Source: JAWVZS01 sp964507825 (lineage in GTDB: Archaea; Thermoproteota; Nitrososphaeria; Nitrososphaerales; Nitrosopumilaceae). From it: a stretch of 44,833 nt of DNA. The stretch spans positions 1 to 44,833 of the forward strand of contig CAZDQM010000005.1 of the NCBI GenBank assembly GCA_964507825.1. Reading direction: 5' to 3'. Every line of letters starts with the position of its first letter. The stretch's first letter is position 1. The translations under genes and the position numbers were made by a program. Below, in pieces: positions 1 through 7,905 of the stretch. The notes beneath the pieces were generated by a model. It had not been told where the DNA came from, did no database searches, and saw nothing but the letters and a program-made list of their open reading frames with translations.

Positions 1-273
1 CTTTTGATCCCAGTCTCCTCTGACACCCTTTATCAGGGAAATGACTCCTGCAATGATTAGCCCGATGACTAGGGAAAAGAAGAGCGCCTTGTAGGACAAC
101 TCCGAGTCACAGCTTGTTTGTTGAGGGGGCCGATCCTCGAAATATTCATAACAATCTCCAAACTCTTGGGACTCGATTGTGGCCGCATTGTATTGGGAAC
201 CAAACACTCCAAGCACTAAAAACCCCACAAAAATCAACACAACACCCGCTAGTATGAACCGCATGTCGCTCAT
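1..273 (-). CDS. Small two-helix membrane protein, 3' end cut by window
   Basis: The reading frame begins with ATG at 273 and is still open at base 1, so 91 residues are visible and the C-terminus is missing. A hydrophobic segment covers about residues 6-25 (rich in V, L, F, G) and a second about residues 71-86. Between them lies a polar, acidic loop with two cysteines (in GDCYEYF and TSCDSE) that would probably face outside the membrane if the N-terminus is inside. A second ATG at 264 is an equally possible start. I do not recognise a named family; the shape fits the many short conserved membrane proteins of Nitrososphaerota. No neighbour overlaps it on the same strand. Confidence 0.6.
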   Translation of the reverse strand, partial: MSDMRFILAGVVLIFVGFLVLGVFGSQYNAATIESQEFGDCYEYFEDRPPQQTSCDSELSYKALFFSLVIGLIIAGVISLIKGVRGDWDQK

Positions 274-479
274 GCCGTAATTTGAATTACATCATATTTA
301 CTCTTTGGCATATCTCTTGTGTACAAGGTCAGGTCGTCAGATGCATGATCAGTCTTTGATACGGGATTTGTGAACCATGGGACGACTCTTCCTGTATGAA
401 CCAGCCTAAAACGGTTTGACCAATTGGCCTAACATATTCCATCGCAACATTTTGATCTTAGCATTTTGCGACAAACCGC

Positions 480-873
480 ATGGGAGACGGAGAGGCCGCG
501 GTACTGCGGAGGGAGATGGCGACACTGCACACTAGGCTTGATGAGGCGCAAGCAATGATCATGTCTTTGAAGAAGATGTTGGAGGAGAGAGATGCAGAGA
601 ATGTAAGGCTCAAGGCCCGACTTGCCTATTATGAGGCACTAGGCATGCCGACGTCATAGCCCTCGCGTTACAACACAAAACGTGCGGCGTTTAGGAAGGA
701 CCGCAGCGAGGATCCAGTTGGCAATCCGGGGGGACAAAAAGAAGTCAGGTGAAGGTAGCGGGACGGCATCAACCAGTGCCATCTTGTCTGACGATCTGAC
801 CTTGTACGTGGAACCTGTGTCCAAATGTGTGAGCAGTTATGTAACAAACTCAAAAGTAGCGTTCTCATCCTAG
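480..873 (+). pseudogene. Decayed N-terminal piece of an IS66-family transposase
   Basis: The frame from ATG at 480 gives 59 residues: a helical segment with alternating E, R, K and L that ends in RLKARLAYYE, then a TAG stop at 657-659. Read through the stop, the same frame continues as PSRYNTKRAAFRKDR, then SEDPVGNPGGQK, and hits TGA near 750. A neighbouring frame then gives SDDLTLYVEPVSKCVSSY up to 873. This order (leucine-zipper-like N-terminus, Pro/Ser-Arg-Tyr linker, Gly-Gly-Gln-Lys-rich basic stretch, Cys-rich SDDLT-type segment) is that of IS66 TnpC proteins. The DDE catalytic part is absent. One nonsense change and at least one frameshift mark it as dead. The family call is from memory of the motif pattern, not a search. 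Confidence 0.72.
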
Positions 874-936
874 TGGTGTCTCGCCCATTATAACACAAAA
901 TATCATCACAAGACGCGCCAGCATATTGGCACGTAT

Positions 937-1392
937 TCACCTCTTTTGCACTAGCAATTTTTTGAGGTTGTCCAGTGAAATTTCATAAAATTCCCCCATT
1001 GTTGTCAAAAACTCCTCAAACTGCCTCTCTGTCATCTTGCAGCTGTTCAGGTATGATTCCCACGTTACCTTTGTCCGATTCCCTGATATTTTTTTCAGTG
1101 ATATAGTTGCAACATAAGCCCTTAGGGGAAGTCCCGACACGGCCACATATGTAAACGACTTGCCGGTATTCCACGCAACAACATGCTCTTCTATTTTATT
1201 GCCGTCTTCAAACTCAATATTCCTGACGGCGCCTATACCGCGCCTGACTCTAGTCATGAAACTACACTTTTTTACACCTGCGGCCCACTTTGTCACAGCT
1301 GTGATATCACTTATGGTCCTCCACATCGCGCTATTAGAAGACGTAATGACGACTGACTTTGTTATGGAACCCGAATGAAACGTTTTACTCAT
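937..1392 (-). CDS. SRPBCC (START-like) domain protein
   Basis: The 151-residue protein reads as one SRPBCC/polyketide-cyclase-like domain: a first strand (SVVITSSNSAMWRTISDI), a helix with a tryptophan-bearing loop (VTKWAAGVKKC), a run of strands through IEEHVVAWNTGKSFTYVAV, and a long C-terminal helix from about residue 120 (TERQFEEFLTTMGEF). Proteins of this fold hold a hydrophobic ligand in a deep pocket; the ligand here cannot be told. The ATG at 1392 overlaps the stop of the upstream gene by ATGA, so the two are probably translated together. Length is normal for the family. Confidence 0.75.
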   Translation of the reverse strand: MSKTFHSGSITKSVVITSSNSAMWRTISDITAVTKWAAGVKKCSFMTRVRRGIGAVRNIEFEDGNKIEEHVVAWNTGKSFTYVAVSGLPLRAYVATISLKKISGNRTKVTWESYLNSCKMTERQFEEFLTTMGEFYEISLDNLKKLLVQKR

Positions 1393-1613
1393 AGGGTACT
1401 GACACTGTAATCACGTATTAAATTTTGCAGGCCAGATCCAAAGTCGACCTGATCAATCATATAGTACGTGTTGGCTTGATCCGTATCGCCTAGATGTACT
1501 TGTAATCTCTTGTAGGCAGTCAAGCCAGCGATTCTGCCATGTTGAGATATATGAGAATATATTGCACATAATCTCCACTGCATGCAGTCCTGCAAGACCG
1601 CAACCTCAAACAC
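1389..1613 (-). CDS. Hypothetical protein, 74 residues, coupled to the SRPBCC gene
   Basis: The frame starts at GTG 1613 and ends in a TGA that overlaps the ATG of the SRPBCC gene (ATGA). That overlap is the main reason to believe it is a gene. Visible parts are a helical start (DCMQWRLCAIYSHI), a turn (QHGRIAGLTAYKRL) that could be a helix-turn-helix, and a C-terminal stretch with DQVDFGSGLQNLIRDY. I do not recognise a family. The N-terminus may be wrong or eroded: the first codon is GTG with no clear promoter at the usual distance, and the region upstream to 1794 is AT-rich. Confidence 0.45.
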   Translation of the reverse strand: MFEVAVLQDCMQWRLCAIYSHISQHGRIAGLTAYKRLQVHLGDTDQANTYYMIDQVDFGSGLQNLIRDYSVSTL

Positions 1614-1793
1614 TTTTCCCCTGAATCAAAGATACTCCAAATATGCCATAATACCATAAAACCAAAATTTTGATATGATTCCCCATACCGGATATCCACA
1701 AAACACGCAGGCGCTCTCCTAAATATTCATGACTCAAATTCAGTATATAATTCCCATCTAACACATTTAATCCCCTACCTACAACATAAGAAA

Positions 1794-3074
1794 ATGGTGT
1801 TTGGATGGGGCAAGAAAAAGGCAGAAAAGGAGAACCCACCCACTGTAGCGCAAGAGATCACGATATCTGACGTCCTCACGCATGTGGATGCCATGTATAG
1901 GCAAGAGTCCGAACGACTCGTGGAACAGACCAAGAAACTAGTCTTGCCAATATCTGACCACATAGAGTCGCTGTTAAGGATTGCAACGGAGCTCGAAAAG
2001 GACAAGCTTGACACGGATGATGTCGATACCAACATTGATACCATAGTGCAGCGCGGCAAAGCGCAGGTCCTCGACAAGATCAAAAAAGAGGCGGCAAGAA
2101 ACCTTCCGGATATTGACTCGGTAAACGCCGTCCGCGAGTTTAACCAGACCGCATCCCAAATCCTCGCAAAGATAGGTGGTGTTCTTGGCAAGCAGACCCG
2201 CGTCATCCACATATTTGCCAAAAAACACGCTGGCAAGCTCAAATTTATCCTGGAAAGATTCAAAGACGACGTTGATCATTCAAATCGACTACTTGGACGA
2301 TTCGACGAGTTTGAACGCAACAAGAAAACGATTTCAGAACTATTATCAAAGCTTGACTCTGAACACTCTTCCATACAAAACAATCTTGAAAAAATATCAG
2401 GCCTCAAGAAATCAGCTGCGGCCGACGCGCAGAAACGAGATTCCATACAGCATGACATCGACGACTTTATGGCATCTGCCAAGTACGAAAAATACACTGC
2501 AATCCAGACAAAACTATCCAATCTAGATACAAAAAAATCCCAAATCAAAAGCCAGATCAACAATCAAACCATATTGATCTCAAGACCCGTCTCAAAATAC
2601 GAGTACGGATCCGCGCTAGACAAGGAAGACAAAATCCTAGTTGAAAAATTCCTCTCATCTCCCTTTGACGTATTCCTTCCCGAAAACAGGGCAGGAATCA
2701 TGACCATCCTAAATAATATCAAAAAGGCGATTAATCAGAACCATATTTCCGTCAAGGAACCTGCCAAGACCCTCTCATATATCGACGATATTATATCCGG
2801 AGTTGACAGCTTTATCGAGTCAGTAAACTCTGTTACCATGGAGCGGCAACGCCTGCATGAGGAATTAAAGACGCTGGATCTAGATATACTAGAGGGGTAC
2901 CAAAAACAGCATTCCAAATTATCTGAAAATATCGACTTTGCTGAATCAAGAACAAGGGAGCTCCACTCTGAGATCCGCGCGCTAGAGGCAAACCGACCCT
3001 CGTACATACGCGATACAGAATACGTCATCAACAGGATGGGCCACGTCAGGTTTACGATACGTGATACGCCATGA
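1794..3074 (+). CDS. Large coiled-coil protein, coupled to JAMM protease
   Basis: A 426-residue soluble protein starting MVFGWGKKKAEK. Nearly all of it is charged helix. A first half (about 20-200) has long amphipathic helices including VREFNQTASQILAKIGG and a basic patch at KKHAGKLKF. A second half (about 170-260 and 330-410) is classic heptad coiled coil. In the middle (about 270-320) a less regular stretch contains KILVEKFLSSPFDVFLPENR. No Walker or enzyme motif is visible. An AT-rich stretch about 27 bases before the ATG would fit a leaderless promoter. The stop overlaps the start of the JAMM gene by ATGA, so the pair is probably one functional unit. Possible roles are scaffold or substrate adaptor; SMC-like or ESCRT-like functions cannot be claimed from the sequence. 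Confidence 0.8.
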   Translation: MVFGWGKKKAEKENPPTVAQEITISDVLTHVDAMYRQESERLVEQTKKLVLPISDHIESLLRIATELEKDKLDTDDVDTNIDTIVQRGKAQVLDKIKKEAARNLPDIDSVNAVREFNQTASQILAKIGGVLGKQTRVIHIFAKKHAGKLKFILERFKDDVDHSNRLLGRFDEFERNKKTISELLSKLDSEHSSIQNNLEKISGLKKSAAADAQKRDSIQHDIDDFMASAKYEKYTAIQTKLSNLDTKKSQIKSQINNQTILISRPVSKYEYGSALDKEDKILVEKFLSSPFDVFLPENRAGIMTILNNIKKAINQNHISVKEPAKTLSYIDDIISGVDSFIESVNSVTMERQRLHEELKTLDLDILEGYQKQHSKLSENIDFAESRTRELHSEIRALEANRPSYIRDTEYVINRMGHVRFTIRDTP

Positions 3075-3487
3075 TATTCAAATCAAAGAACTTTGAACGA
3101 AAAGTAACATTATCTGTGAACGCCCGGGACGGAATCCTCTCATTTTGCAAAATGAACCACCCAAACGAGGCTATACTGATTCTCAAGGGCAAGTCAAAAA
3201 ACGGCAACGTACTAGTTGACAGCCTTGTAATCCCACCGTTTGCCGAAACTGGCACTACGTGGGCCGGATTCCCGCACTCTTTTCTGCCACTAGATACGTC
3301 ATATATCGGGGTGATGCACTCGCACCCGACCGGAGCCGCACAACCATCACTAGAGGATCTGCAAAATTTCTACGGCCTCGTCTCCGTAATCGTCCAGTCC
3401 CCGTATGAAGACGGGGATATCTTTGCATGGGACAGAAACGGCGACAAGATTCCGGTAATTCTTCCCGAAAGCCCGGATCAGGCCTAA
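3071..3487 (+). CDS. JAMM/MPN+ metalloprotease, archaeal
   Basis: A 138-residue single-domain protein with the full JAMM zinc motif: Glu33 (in NEAILIL), His83-Ser-His85-Pro, Ser93 and Asp96 (in PSLEDLQNF). This is the catalytic arrangement of MPN+ isopeptidases such as archaeal desampylases, which remove small ubiquitin-like SAMP proteins from targets. The last part (VIVQSPYEDGDIFAWDRNG) matches the closing strands of the fold. Length is typical of the archaeal stand-alone forms. The ATG lies inside the stop of the coiled-coil gene, so translation is likely coupled. Substrate is unknown; no ubiquitin-like, E1 or E2 gene is in the window. Confidence 0.85.
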   Translation: MIFKSKNFERKVTLSVNARDGILSFCKMNHPNEAILILKGKSKNGNVLVDSLVIPPFAETGTTWAGFPHSFLPLDTSYIGVMHSHPTGAAQPSLEDLQNFYGLVSVIVQSPYEDGDIFAWDRNGDKIPVILPESPDQA

Positions 3488-3653
3488 TTTCATCGATATC
3501 TTCAGGTGCCGTTGATACAGGTACCACGTACAGGTCAAGCCGACTAGGGTATCATACCTGACTCAACACATTAGGGTATGAATCTCGAATCAACCTGAGT
3601 GTGTACACCTCTTGAATAATTACCTTTTATAATCTGCCAACCCATACAGAGGC

Positions 3654-3833
3654 ATGGTTGAATTTGACGCGACAGAGGCTTTCATCAAGGATGCGCATGA
3701 TTGTGATAGTATAAAAAAAGCATTGGATGCCGTCGCGGAAACCGGGAAATACGGTATAGACTATGGCAGTGACTTGAAAAAAGCGCGAGATATTTTGAAG
3801 CAGCGTAAATTCGATCTGTGTTGTGATAACTAA
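3654..3833 (+). CDS. Small protein of 59 residues before the nucleotidyltransferase
   Basis: ATG at 3654 opens a 59-residue frame (start MVEFDATEAFIKDAHDC, then helical, ending KQRKFDLCCDN) that closes with TAA at 3831-3833. It overlaps the GTG start of the nucleotidyltransferase by 11 bases, on the same strand. The protein is short, charged and mostly helical, with a Gly-Tyr turn (GKYGIDYGSD). A small gene overlapping a nucleotidyltransferase-HEPN gene has the outline of a toxin-antitoxin pair, but I recognise no antitoxin family in it. An AT-rich stretch (ACCTTTTATAAT) lies about 25 bases upstream. Confidence 0.55.
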   Translation: MVEFDATEAFIKDAHDCDSIKKALDAVAETGKYGIDYGSDLKKARDILKQRKFDLCCDN

Positions 3834-4566
3834 ATTGAACCGACGCGGCGCGGTATCCATCAAAGCACTACAGGACGCAATACCATTAGGTGATGATCTG
3901 TTATTCTTATCGATATTTGGCAGTCAAGTAAGGGATAATACGAAACCGGACAGCGACTTGGATGTTTTATACGTTGTACGTTCTTCAAAGGTGATATGTT
4001 CTAAAACAATACGGGACATAATAGAGATACCTGGGGGGGTTGAAAAATCTTCGATAATACCACATGGTGTCAACACAATATCTAGAACCGCCAACCTGTA
4101 TGGCTCTGTTGAGTATCATGTATTGCGCGAAGAGGGCGCCAGAACATTATTCCGGTCACCTGACTTCCACGTTGATATCACACCATACATTGACTATGAG
4201 CTTAGTGCCAAACAGTGGCTGCAAAACGCGAAGGGTATAATATTTGGCGACTGGGCGAGTACGCGTGGTGAAGAGTGTCTCTGCTTGTATATTGGCGTAG
4301 GTTACGTGTTACGTTCACTTCTTATGAAATGTAGGATAGATTTTTCGTTCACGCGTGATATACGTGTATTATACTACATGCTTCCATCTAATATGAGACC
4401 GCCACTTGATGTGCAACTGGCCGGTGACATTCTGTCTATATATGACAAAGACCGTACATGGGAGGGATGGCACAACATCAATATTTCTGAGACAAAAAGT
4501 ATGGCTGAACGCGCTTGCGGGTTTGCGGATAAAATTTTACAGTCTAGTGTATTGCAGCCCGTTTAA
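3823..4566 (+). CDS. MNT-type nucleotidyltransferase with C-terminal helical (HEPN/KNTase-like) domain
   Basis: A 247-residue protein. The N-terminal domain has the nucleotidyltransferase signature Gly33-Ser34, ten residues, then Asp45-Leu-Asp47, followed by strand VLYVV; these acids bind metal and carry the nucleotidyl transfer reaction. The C-terminal part from about residue 125 (ELSAKQWLQNAKGIIFGDW, then LYIGVGYVLRSLLMK) looks like the four-helix bundle of HEPN or kanamycin-nucleotidyltransferase proteins. The toxic-HEPN Rx4-6H motif is not obvious. The start is GTG 3823, inside the 59-residue gene; the next in-frame candidates lie too close to the GS motif. It may be half of a toxin-antitoxin-like unit or a small-molecule nucleotidyltransferase. 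A decayed IS481 lies just downstream, so this is an accessory locus. Confidence 0.75.
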   Translation: MITKLNRRGAVSIKALQDAIPLGDDLLFLSIFGSQVRDNTKPDSDLDVLYVVRSSKVICSKTIRDIIEIPGGVEKSSIIPHGVNTISRTANLYGSVEYHVLREEGARTLFRSPDFHVDITPYIDYELSAKQWLQNAKGIIFGDWASTRGEECLCLYIGVGYVLRSLLMKCRIDFSFTRDIRVLYYMLPSNMRPPLDVQLAGDILSIYDKDRTWEGWHNINISETKSMAERACGFADKILQSSVLQPV

Positions 4567-4799
4567 ACCATGCTGGGTTGGTATGGGATCGGAACCGTTT
4601 AAGGGTTGTAGTGTCGAGAAATAATGTCACCCCCCGGGGATTGTGACATAGCTTTTCTTGCATCATGGCCCGATATCATCTTTTAGCTAATACTTTCTGA
4701 AGACGAGATCCGCCCCCGACCAATTCAAGAATGTGCAGGTTTTTACGCTACGGTACGCGGCATACGCTGGGGATGCACCCACAAAACGGCGAAGGTACG

Positions 4800-5760
4800 T
4801 GTCAGTTCAATCGTCGTCTTGGTGGGACTCTCCGTCCGGAATCTTCCTATTCTCGAACGCGTTGACCGGACTCTGACCGTGCAGGCTTTGGTGCGGCCAG
4901 TTGTTGTAGTATTCGACAAACCGGGCAGTGAGTTCCAGCGCGGTGTCATCCAGTACACCAAACGGGGCCGCCGTGCTAGGTGGGACCGCGACATCCATGA
5001 ACCTCACAATCTTGTACTTGTACTCCCGGAACAGCCGCTCTATCTTGCCGTTTGTCTAGGGGTGACCTGCGCGCGCTAAGATGTACCTTGCATCATTGTC
5101 CATGACGTGCCGCTCAAACTCTGTGTATTCATTTATGTCCTTTTTGTGGACTCTGGCGTAGAACTAGGTGCCGTGGTTCCTCAGCACGGAAATACGGGGC
5201 GCCGTATGCATTGCAGGCCTCTTCAAATACTATTATCGCGTTGTGCGACTGGGGCATTCTTGAATATCCCTCCACCCTGTGATGAATCTAGACGAGTCGT
5301 CCTCGTACATTACCCGCCACCGCCCGTCGGATAACTGTGTATAGTCTGTGTGCCAGAGTGTGTTGCTGTGCTTGCGCTCGTACCTGGCGTATCTGTATCA
5401 TCTATTCTTGCCTGCCTCCTCGCGCGCGTCCCTCGGCCAGCAGTACTGCGTACGACGTCCCTGGCCAGGTGGCACTTGGCTGCGCGGTCCGCATATTCGT
5501 CGTTGAGGTGGCGATATACGTCACCGGCGCATCTCGGAACCGCCGCGGCCGCGTTGACCCTCGCATGGTATTCCCTGCGTCCGGGCTCTCCGTTAGAGTT
5601 ACCTGCCCGAATGTCTTGGAAGGTGAAATATGTCGCCAATCCTGATATTATTGAACTTTTTCCATATGTACAGCGCATCAAGCGTGTCGAACTTGCATAC
5701 TGGCCTCTTTCCCCTTTAAAGCACCCCTTTGCACTATGCGGCGCGTCTCCCGCCTTTGCT
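4800..5760 (-). pseudogene. Decayed IS481-family transposase
   Basis: On the minus strand the parts of an IS481-type DDE transposase can be read in order, in several frames. Near 5390-5280: YARYERKHSNTLWHTDY and LSDGRWRVMYEDDSSRFI (first two catalytic Asp regions). Near 5240-5160: SHNAIIVFEEACNAYGAP, then LRNHGT-stop-FYARVHKKD. Near 5120-5040: YILARAGHP-stop-TNGKIERLF, the usual HPQTNGK region with the catalytic Glu. Near 4935: VEYYNNWPHQSLHGQSP, the C-terminal end. Two TAG stops replace residues that are normally Gln, and at least three frame changes are needed, so it is not functional. The N-terminal part upstream of 5640 is poorly preserved. It sits between the nucleotidyltransferase and the zinc-ribbon gene and fills an otherwise gene-free kilobase. 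Confidence 0.8.
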
Positions 5761-5873
5761 CCCGTATGTTCAGAACTGCAATTGTACGTGTCATTGCATG
5801 TCTATCTGTGTCTTGACTCACATCAGGGTGACCTGATTCCCCGACTCCTCGCCGGCGCCGAAATACGACAAAC

Positions 5874-5880
5874 TTTATAA
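5874..5880 (+). promoter_or_regulatory. TATA box for the zinc-ribbon membrane protein
   Basis: TTTATAA is centred about 26 bases before the GTG at 5903, which places the transcription start at or next to the start codon. This supports a leaderless mRNA and the choice of GTG 5903. Confidence 0.5.
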
Positions 5881-5902
5881 CTCTTTTAAAAGGATTATCA
5901 CT

Positions 5903-6226
5903 GTGATAAATTACAAAGGTTATCTTATCTTTCTGTTTGCATCACTGGCAGTCAGCATAGGGCTGCAGATGATCCTTCCACCCCCGTACGGCCTCGGGGT
6001 GGCGCTTGCACTATTCATAATCTTCCCGTTATTCCTTAGGCGCCGTTACATGAACCGCATGCGCGGAGGTCTTGGCGGCTCTGACTCTGGCGGTGGCGGC
6101 TTCTTTGGCCTCGGACAGGGAATGAACCGAAACACCGTACGTTACGTCTGCCTTGTCTGTAACCACAAGTACAAGGGCGGCTCGTGTCCGCGATGCGGCT
6201 CCAAGATGAAACGCGCTGATTTCTGA
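5903..6226 (+). CDS. Membrane protein with C-terminal zinc ribbon
   Basis: A 107-residue protein starting at GTG 5903. Two hydrophobic segments cover about residues 5-24 and 28-46 (GLGVALALFIIFPLFL), followed by a basic turn (RRRYMNRMR), a Gly/Ser-rich linker (GGSDSGGGG) and a zinc ribbon with Cys-x2-Cys (CLVC) and Cys-x2-Cys (CPRC) near the C-terminus. The ribbon is expected to be cytoplasmic. The architecture (membrane hairpin, flexible linker, zinc ribbon) is common in archaeal small membrane proteins of unknown function. The next gene starts one base after its stop, so they probably form an operon. Confidence 0.75.
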   Translation: MINYKGYLIFLFASLAVSIGLQMILPPPYGLGVALALFIIFPLFLRRRYMNRMRGGLGGSDSGGGGFFGLGQGMNRNTVRYVCLVCNHKYKGGSCPRCGSKMKRADF

Positions 6227-6227
6227 C

Positions 6228-6542
6228 ATGTCCCTTGAATCGTTGCGTCAAAAGGTAATCTTTCAGAATAGCATAGATGTCTGGATAGCTCTAGCTGATG
6301 ACAAGGATATACCCTGGAGAAATATAGAAAACTATAAAAAATTCATCGCATACCTGTCCGAAAACAACCTTAACCTCAAGGCGTTCACCCTGTGCGCGCA
6401 CGAGGCAGGCGCCGTCGATCAGGAAAAGACAGACTTTGTCGAGGAGCTCGCCCAGATAAAGGCTCAAGAACCAAACGCGGCGACATATACTATTCGTCTA
6501 ACTAATGATGCCCTAGGTATAATCCGCGGATTCTCAATCTAG
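6228..6542 (+). CDS. Conserved hypothetical protein, 104 residues
   Basis: Starts at ATG 6228, one base after the stop of the zinc-ribbon gene, and is probably co-transcribed with it. The protein is soluble and helical (SLESLRQKVIFQN, IENYKKFIAYLSENN) with a strand-rich C-terminus (ATYTIRLTNDALGIIRGF). No motif for catalysis or metal binding is visible. It ends head-to-tail against the permease operon, with one base between the two stops. Function unknown. Confidence 0.7.
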   Translation: MSLESLRQKVIFQNSIDVWIALADDKDIPWRNIENYKKFIAYLSENNLNLKAFTLCAHEAGAVDQEKTDFVEELAQIKAQEPNAATYTIRLTNDALGIIRGFSI

Positions 6543-6543
6543 A

Positions 6544-7905
6544 TCATCTTTTCAACCTAGGATTTGCTATTGTATCAAGCGCGTTTCCAATAAAGACAAA
6601 GGCGAGACCAGTAATTGCAATCATTATTCCGGGCGGCATTATCCACCACCAGAGCCCCCTTGCGGCCGCCCCGTACGTGCTTGCATCGTGTAATATCTGC
6701 CCCCACGTCGGAAACGACGGGTCGCCCAGACCTAGAAAGCTTAGTCCCGCCTCCGTGGTAATTGCCGCTGGAACCGAGATTGCAACGCTGGCAAAGGCGT
6801 ACGGGAGCAGCTGCGGCAGGATATGTCTAAGAATTATCCGCGAATCCTTCTGACCCATCATCCTTGCCGCATCAACGTATCCGCGCGTCCTGATCTGCAG
6901 CGCCATGCTTCGCGACACCTTGGCGATTCCAACCCAGCCGAAGATCATCAAAAAGCCGATCATGACAAAGATGCTATTGCTTATGGTCACTGCCAGTATA
7001 ATTAAAAACGGAAGCGCCGGCAGCGCATAGATTACATCATTGAACCTCATCATCGTTTCATCTGTTGCCCTGCCCTTGAATCCGGCATACGTGCCATAAA
7101 GCAGGCCCATGGCAACAGATCCTATGGATACTGCCAAACCGATAAAGAGCGCCAGCGGGGTCCCCCACAAGAGTCCTACTGCCAAATCCCGCCTAAGCTC
7201 GTCAGTACCCATCATCCCAAACGTCCTTCCGCCAAGTATGAACCGAGATTCCGTGATATCCGCGTCATCCTGGCCCAGTATATTGACGACGAAGATATAA
7301 TCGCCCTTTAGCGGCACATGCTCACCGGTCTTTGAAAATATCACCTCCTCTACCGAAAGCCGCGATATCTCAAAGTCATATGTGCCGGATTCCAGTGCCA
7401 GGTTCTTCTTGATCAGCGGATCCGTTGAGAATATCTGCTCGCTATGAGTCGCGCTAGATTGGAGGTGCGGCAGGGACGTCCTCATCAGGTCCAGTCGAAT
7501 CCCGTCGGGCCTGATCACTGACATTTCCAGTATGGGACTTGATGTGTATTCTAGGCTCACGTCGTATATGAAATCGCCTGGAAACTGATCGTACTCAAAT
7601 TTTACGGGATACTGTAGCGTTATTGAATTGATAGAGCCGGATCTATATTCATGGATATAATGATTATATATAATCAGGTGTTCGGGTATCTTTTCACTTG
7701 AAAACACGTTGATCCATGACGGCATTGCCGTTTTTGGGTACGATATCCACTTTGCAGGGTTATTCCACTGCTCAAAGGTCTCAGCTGGCACCGCCACTAG
7801 CGTGGCCATCGATACTAGGAACAGCGCTCCTAGTATTGCAATTCCTGCAATCCCCATCTTACTGCGCAAAAATTCGCGCCTAGTCTCTGACGGTGTGACG
7901 CTCAA
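6544..7905 (-). CDS. Oligopeptide/dipeptide-type ABC transporter permease (DppC/OppC family)
   Basis: A 453-residue membrane protein. After a cytoplasmic start and a first helix (about 19-40, GIAGIAILGALFLVSMATLV) comes an extracytoplasmic segment of roughly 190 residues with strands and many charged residues, ending near GGRTFGMMGTDELRRDL, a typical DppC landmark. The core permease follows, with about five helices and the EAA loop (YVDAARMMGQKDSRIILRHI) that docks on the ATPase. DppC proteins are usually near 300 residues, so the long outer segment is extra. The start is TTG at 7905, overlapping the DppB stop as TTGA. The ATPases and binding protein are not in the window. Substrate is probably peptides or nickel/metal chelates, not decidable here. 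Confidence 0.88.
   Translation of the reverse strand: MSVTPSETRREFLRSKMGIAGIAILGALFLVSMATLVAVPAETFEQWNNPAKWISYPKTAMPSWINVFSSEKIPEHLIIYNHYIHEYRSGSINSITLQYPVKFEYDQFPGDFIYDVSLEYTSSPILEMSVIRPDGIRLDLMRTSLPHLQSSATHSEQIFSTDPLIKKNLALESGTYDFEISRLSVEEVIFSKTGEHVPLKGDYIFVVNILGQDDADITESRFILGGRTFGMMGTDELRRDLAVGLLWGTPLALFIGLAVSIGSVAMGLLYGTYAGFKGRATDETMMRFNDVIYALPALPFLIILAVTISNSIFVMIGFLMIFGWVGIAKVSRSMALQIRTRGYVDAARMMGQKDSRIILRHILPQLLPYAFASVAISVPAAITTEAGLSFLGLGDPSFPTWGQILHDASTYGAAARGLWWWIMPPGIMIAITGLAFVFIGNALDTIANPRLKR

Noticed and set aside
668..940. Minus-strand 90-residue open frame
   Set aside because: It lies opposite the IS66 relic, has shadow composition and no family features.
1606..1839. Minus-strand 77-residue frame upstream of the small coupled gene
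   Set aside because: It runs into the start of the divergent coiled-coil gene, is AT-rich and lacks coding character; more likely promoter region.
5310..5880. Overlapping plus- and minus-strand frames of 100-176 residues
   Set aside because: They are shadow frames over the decayed IS481 transposase; Cys/Ala/Arg-rich text without motifs.
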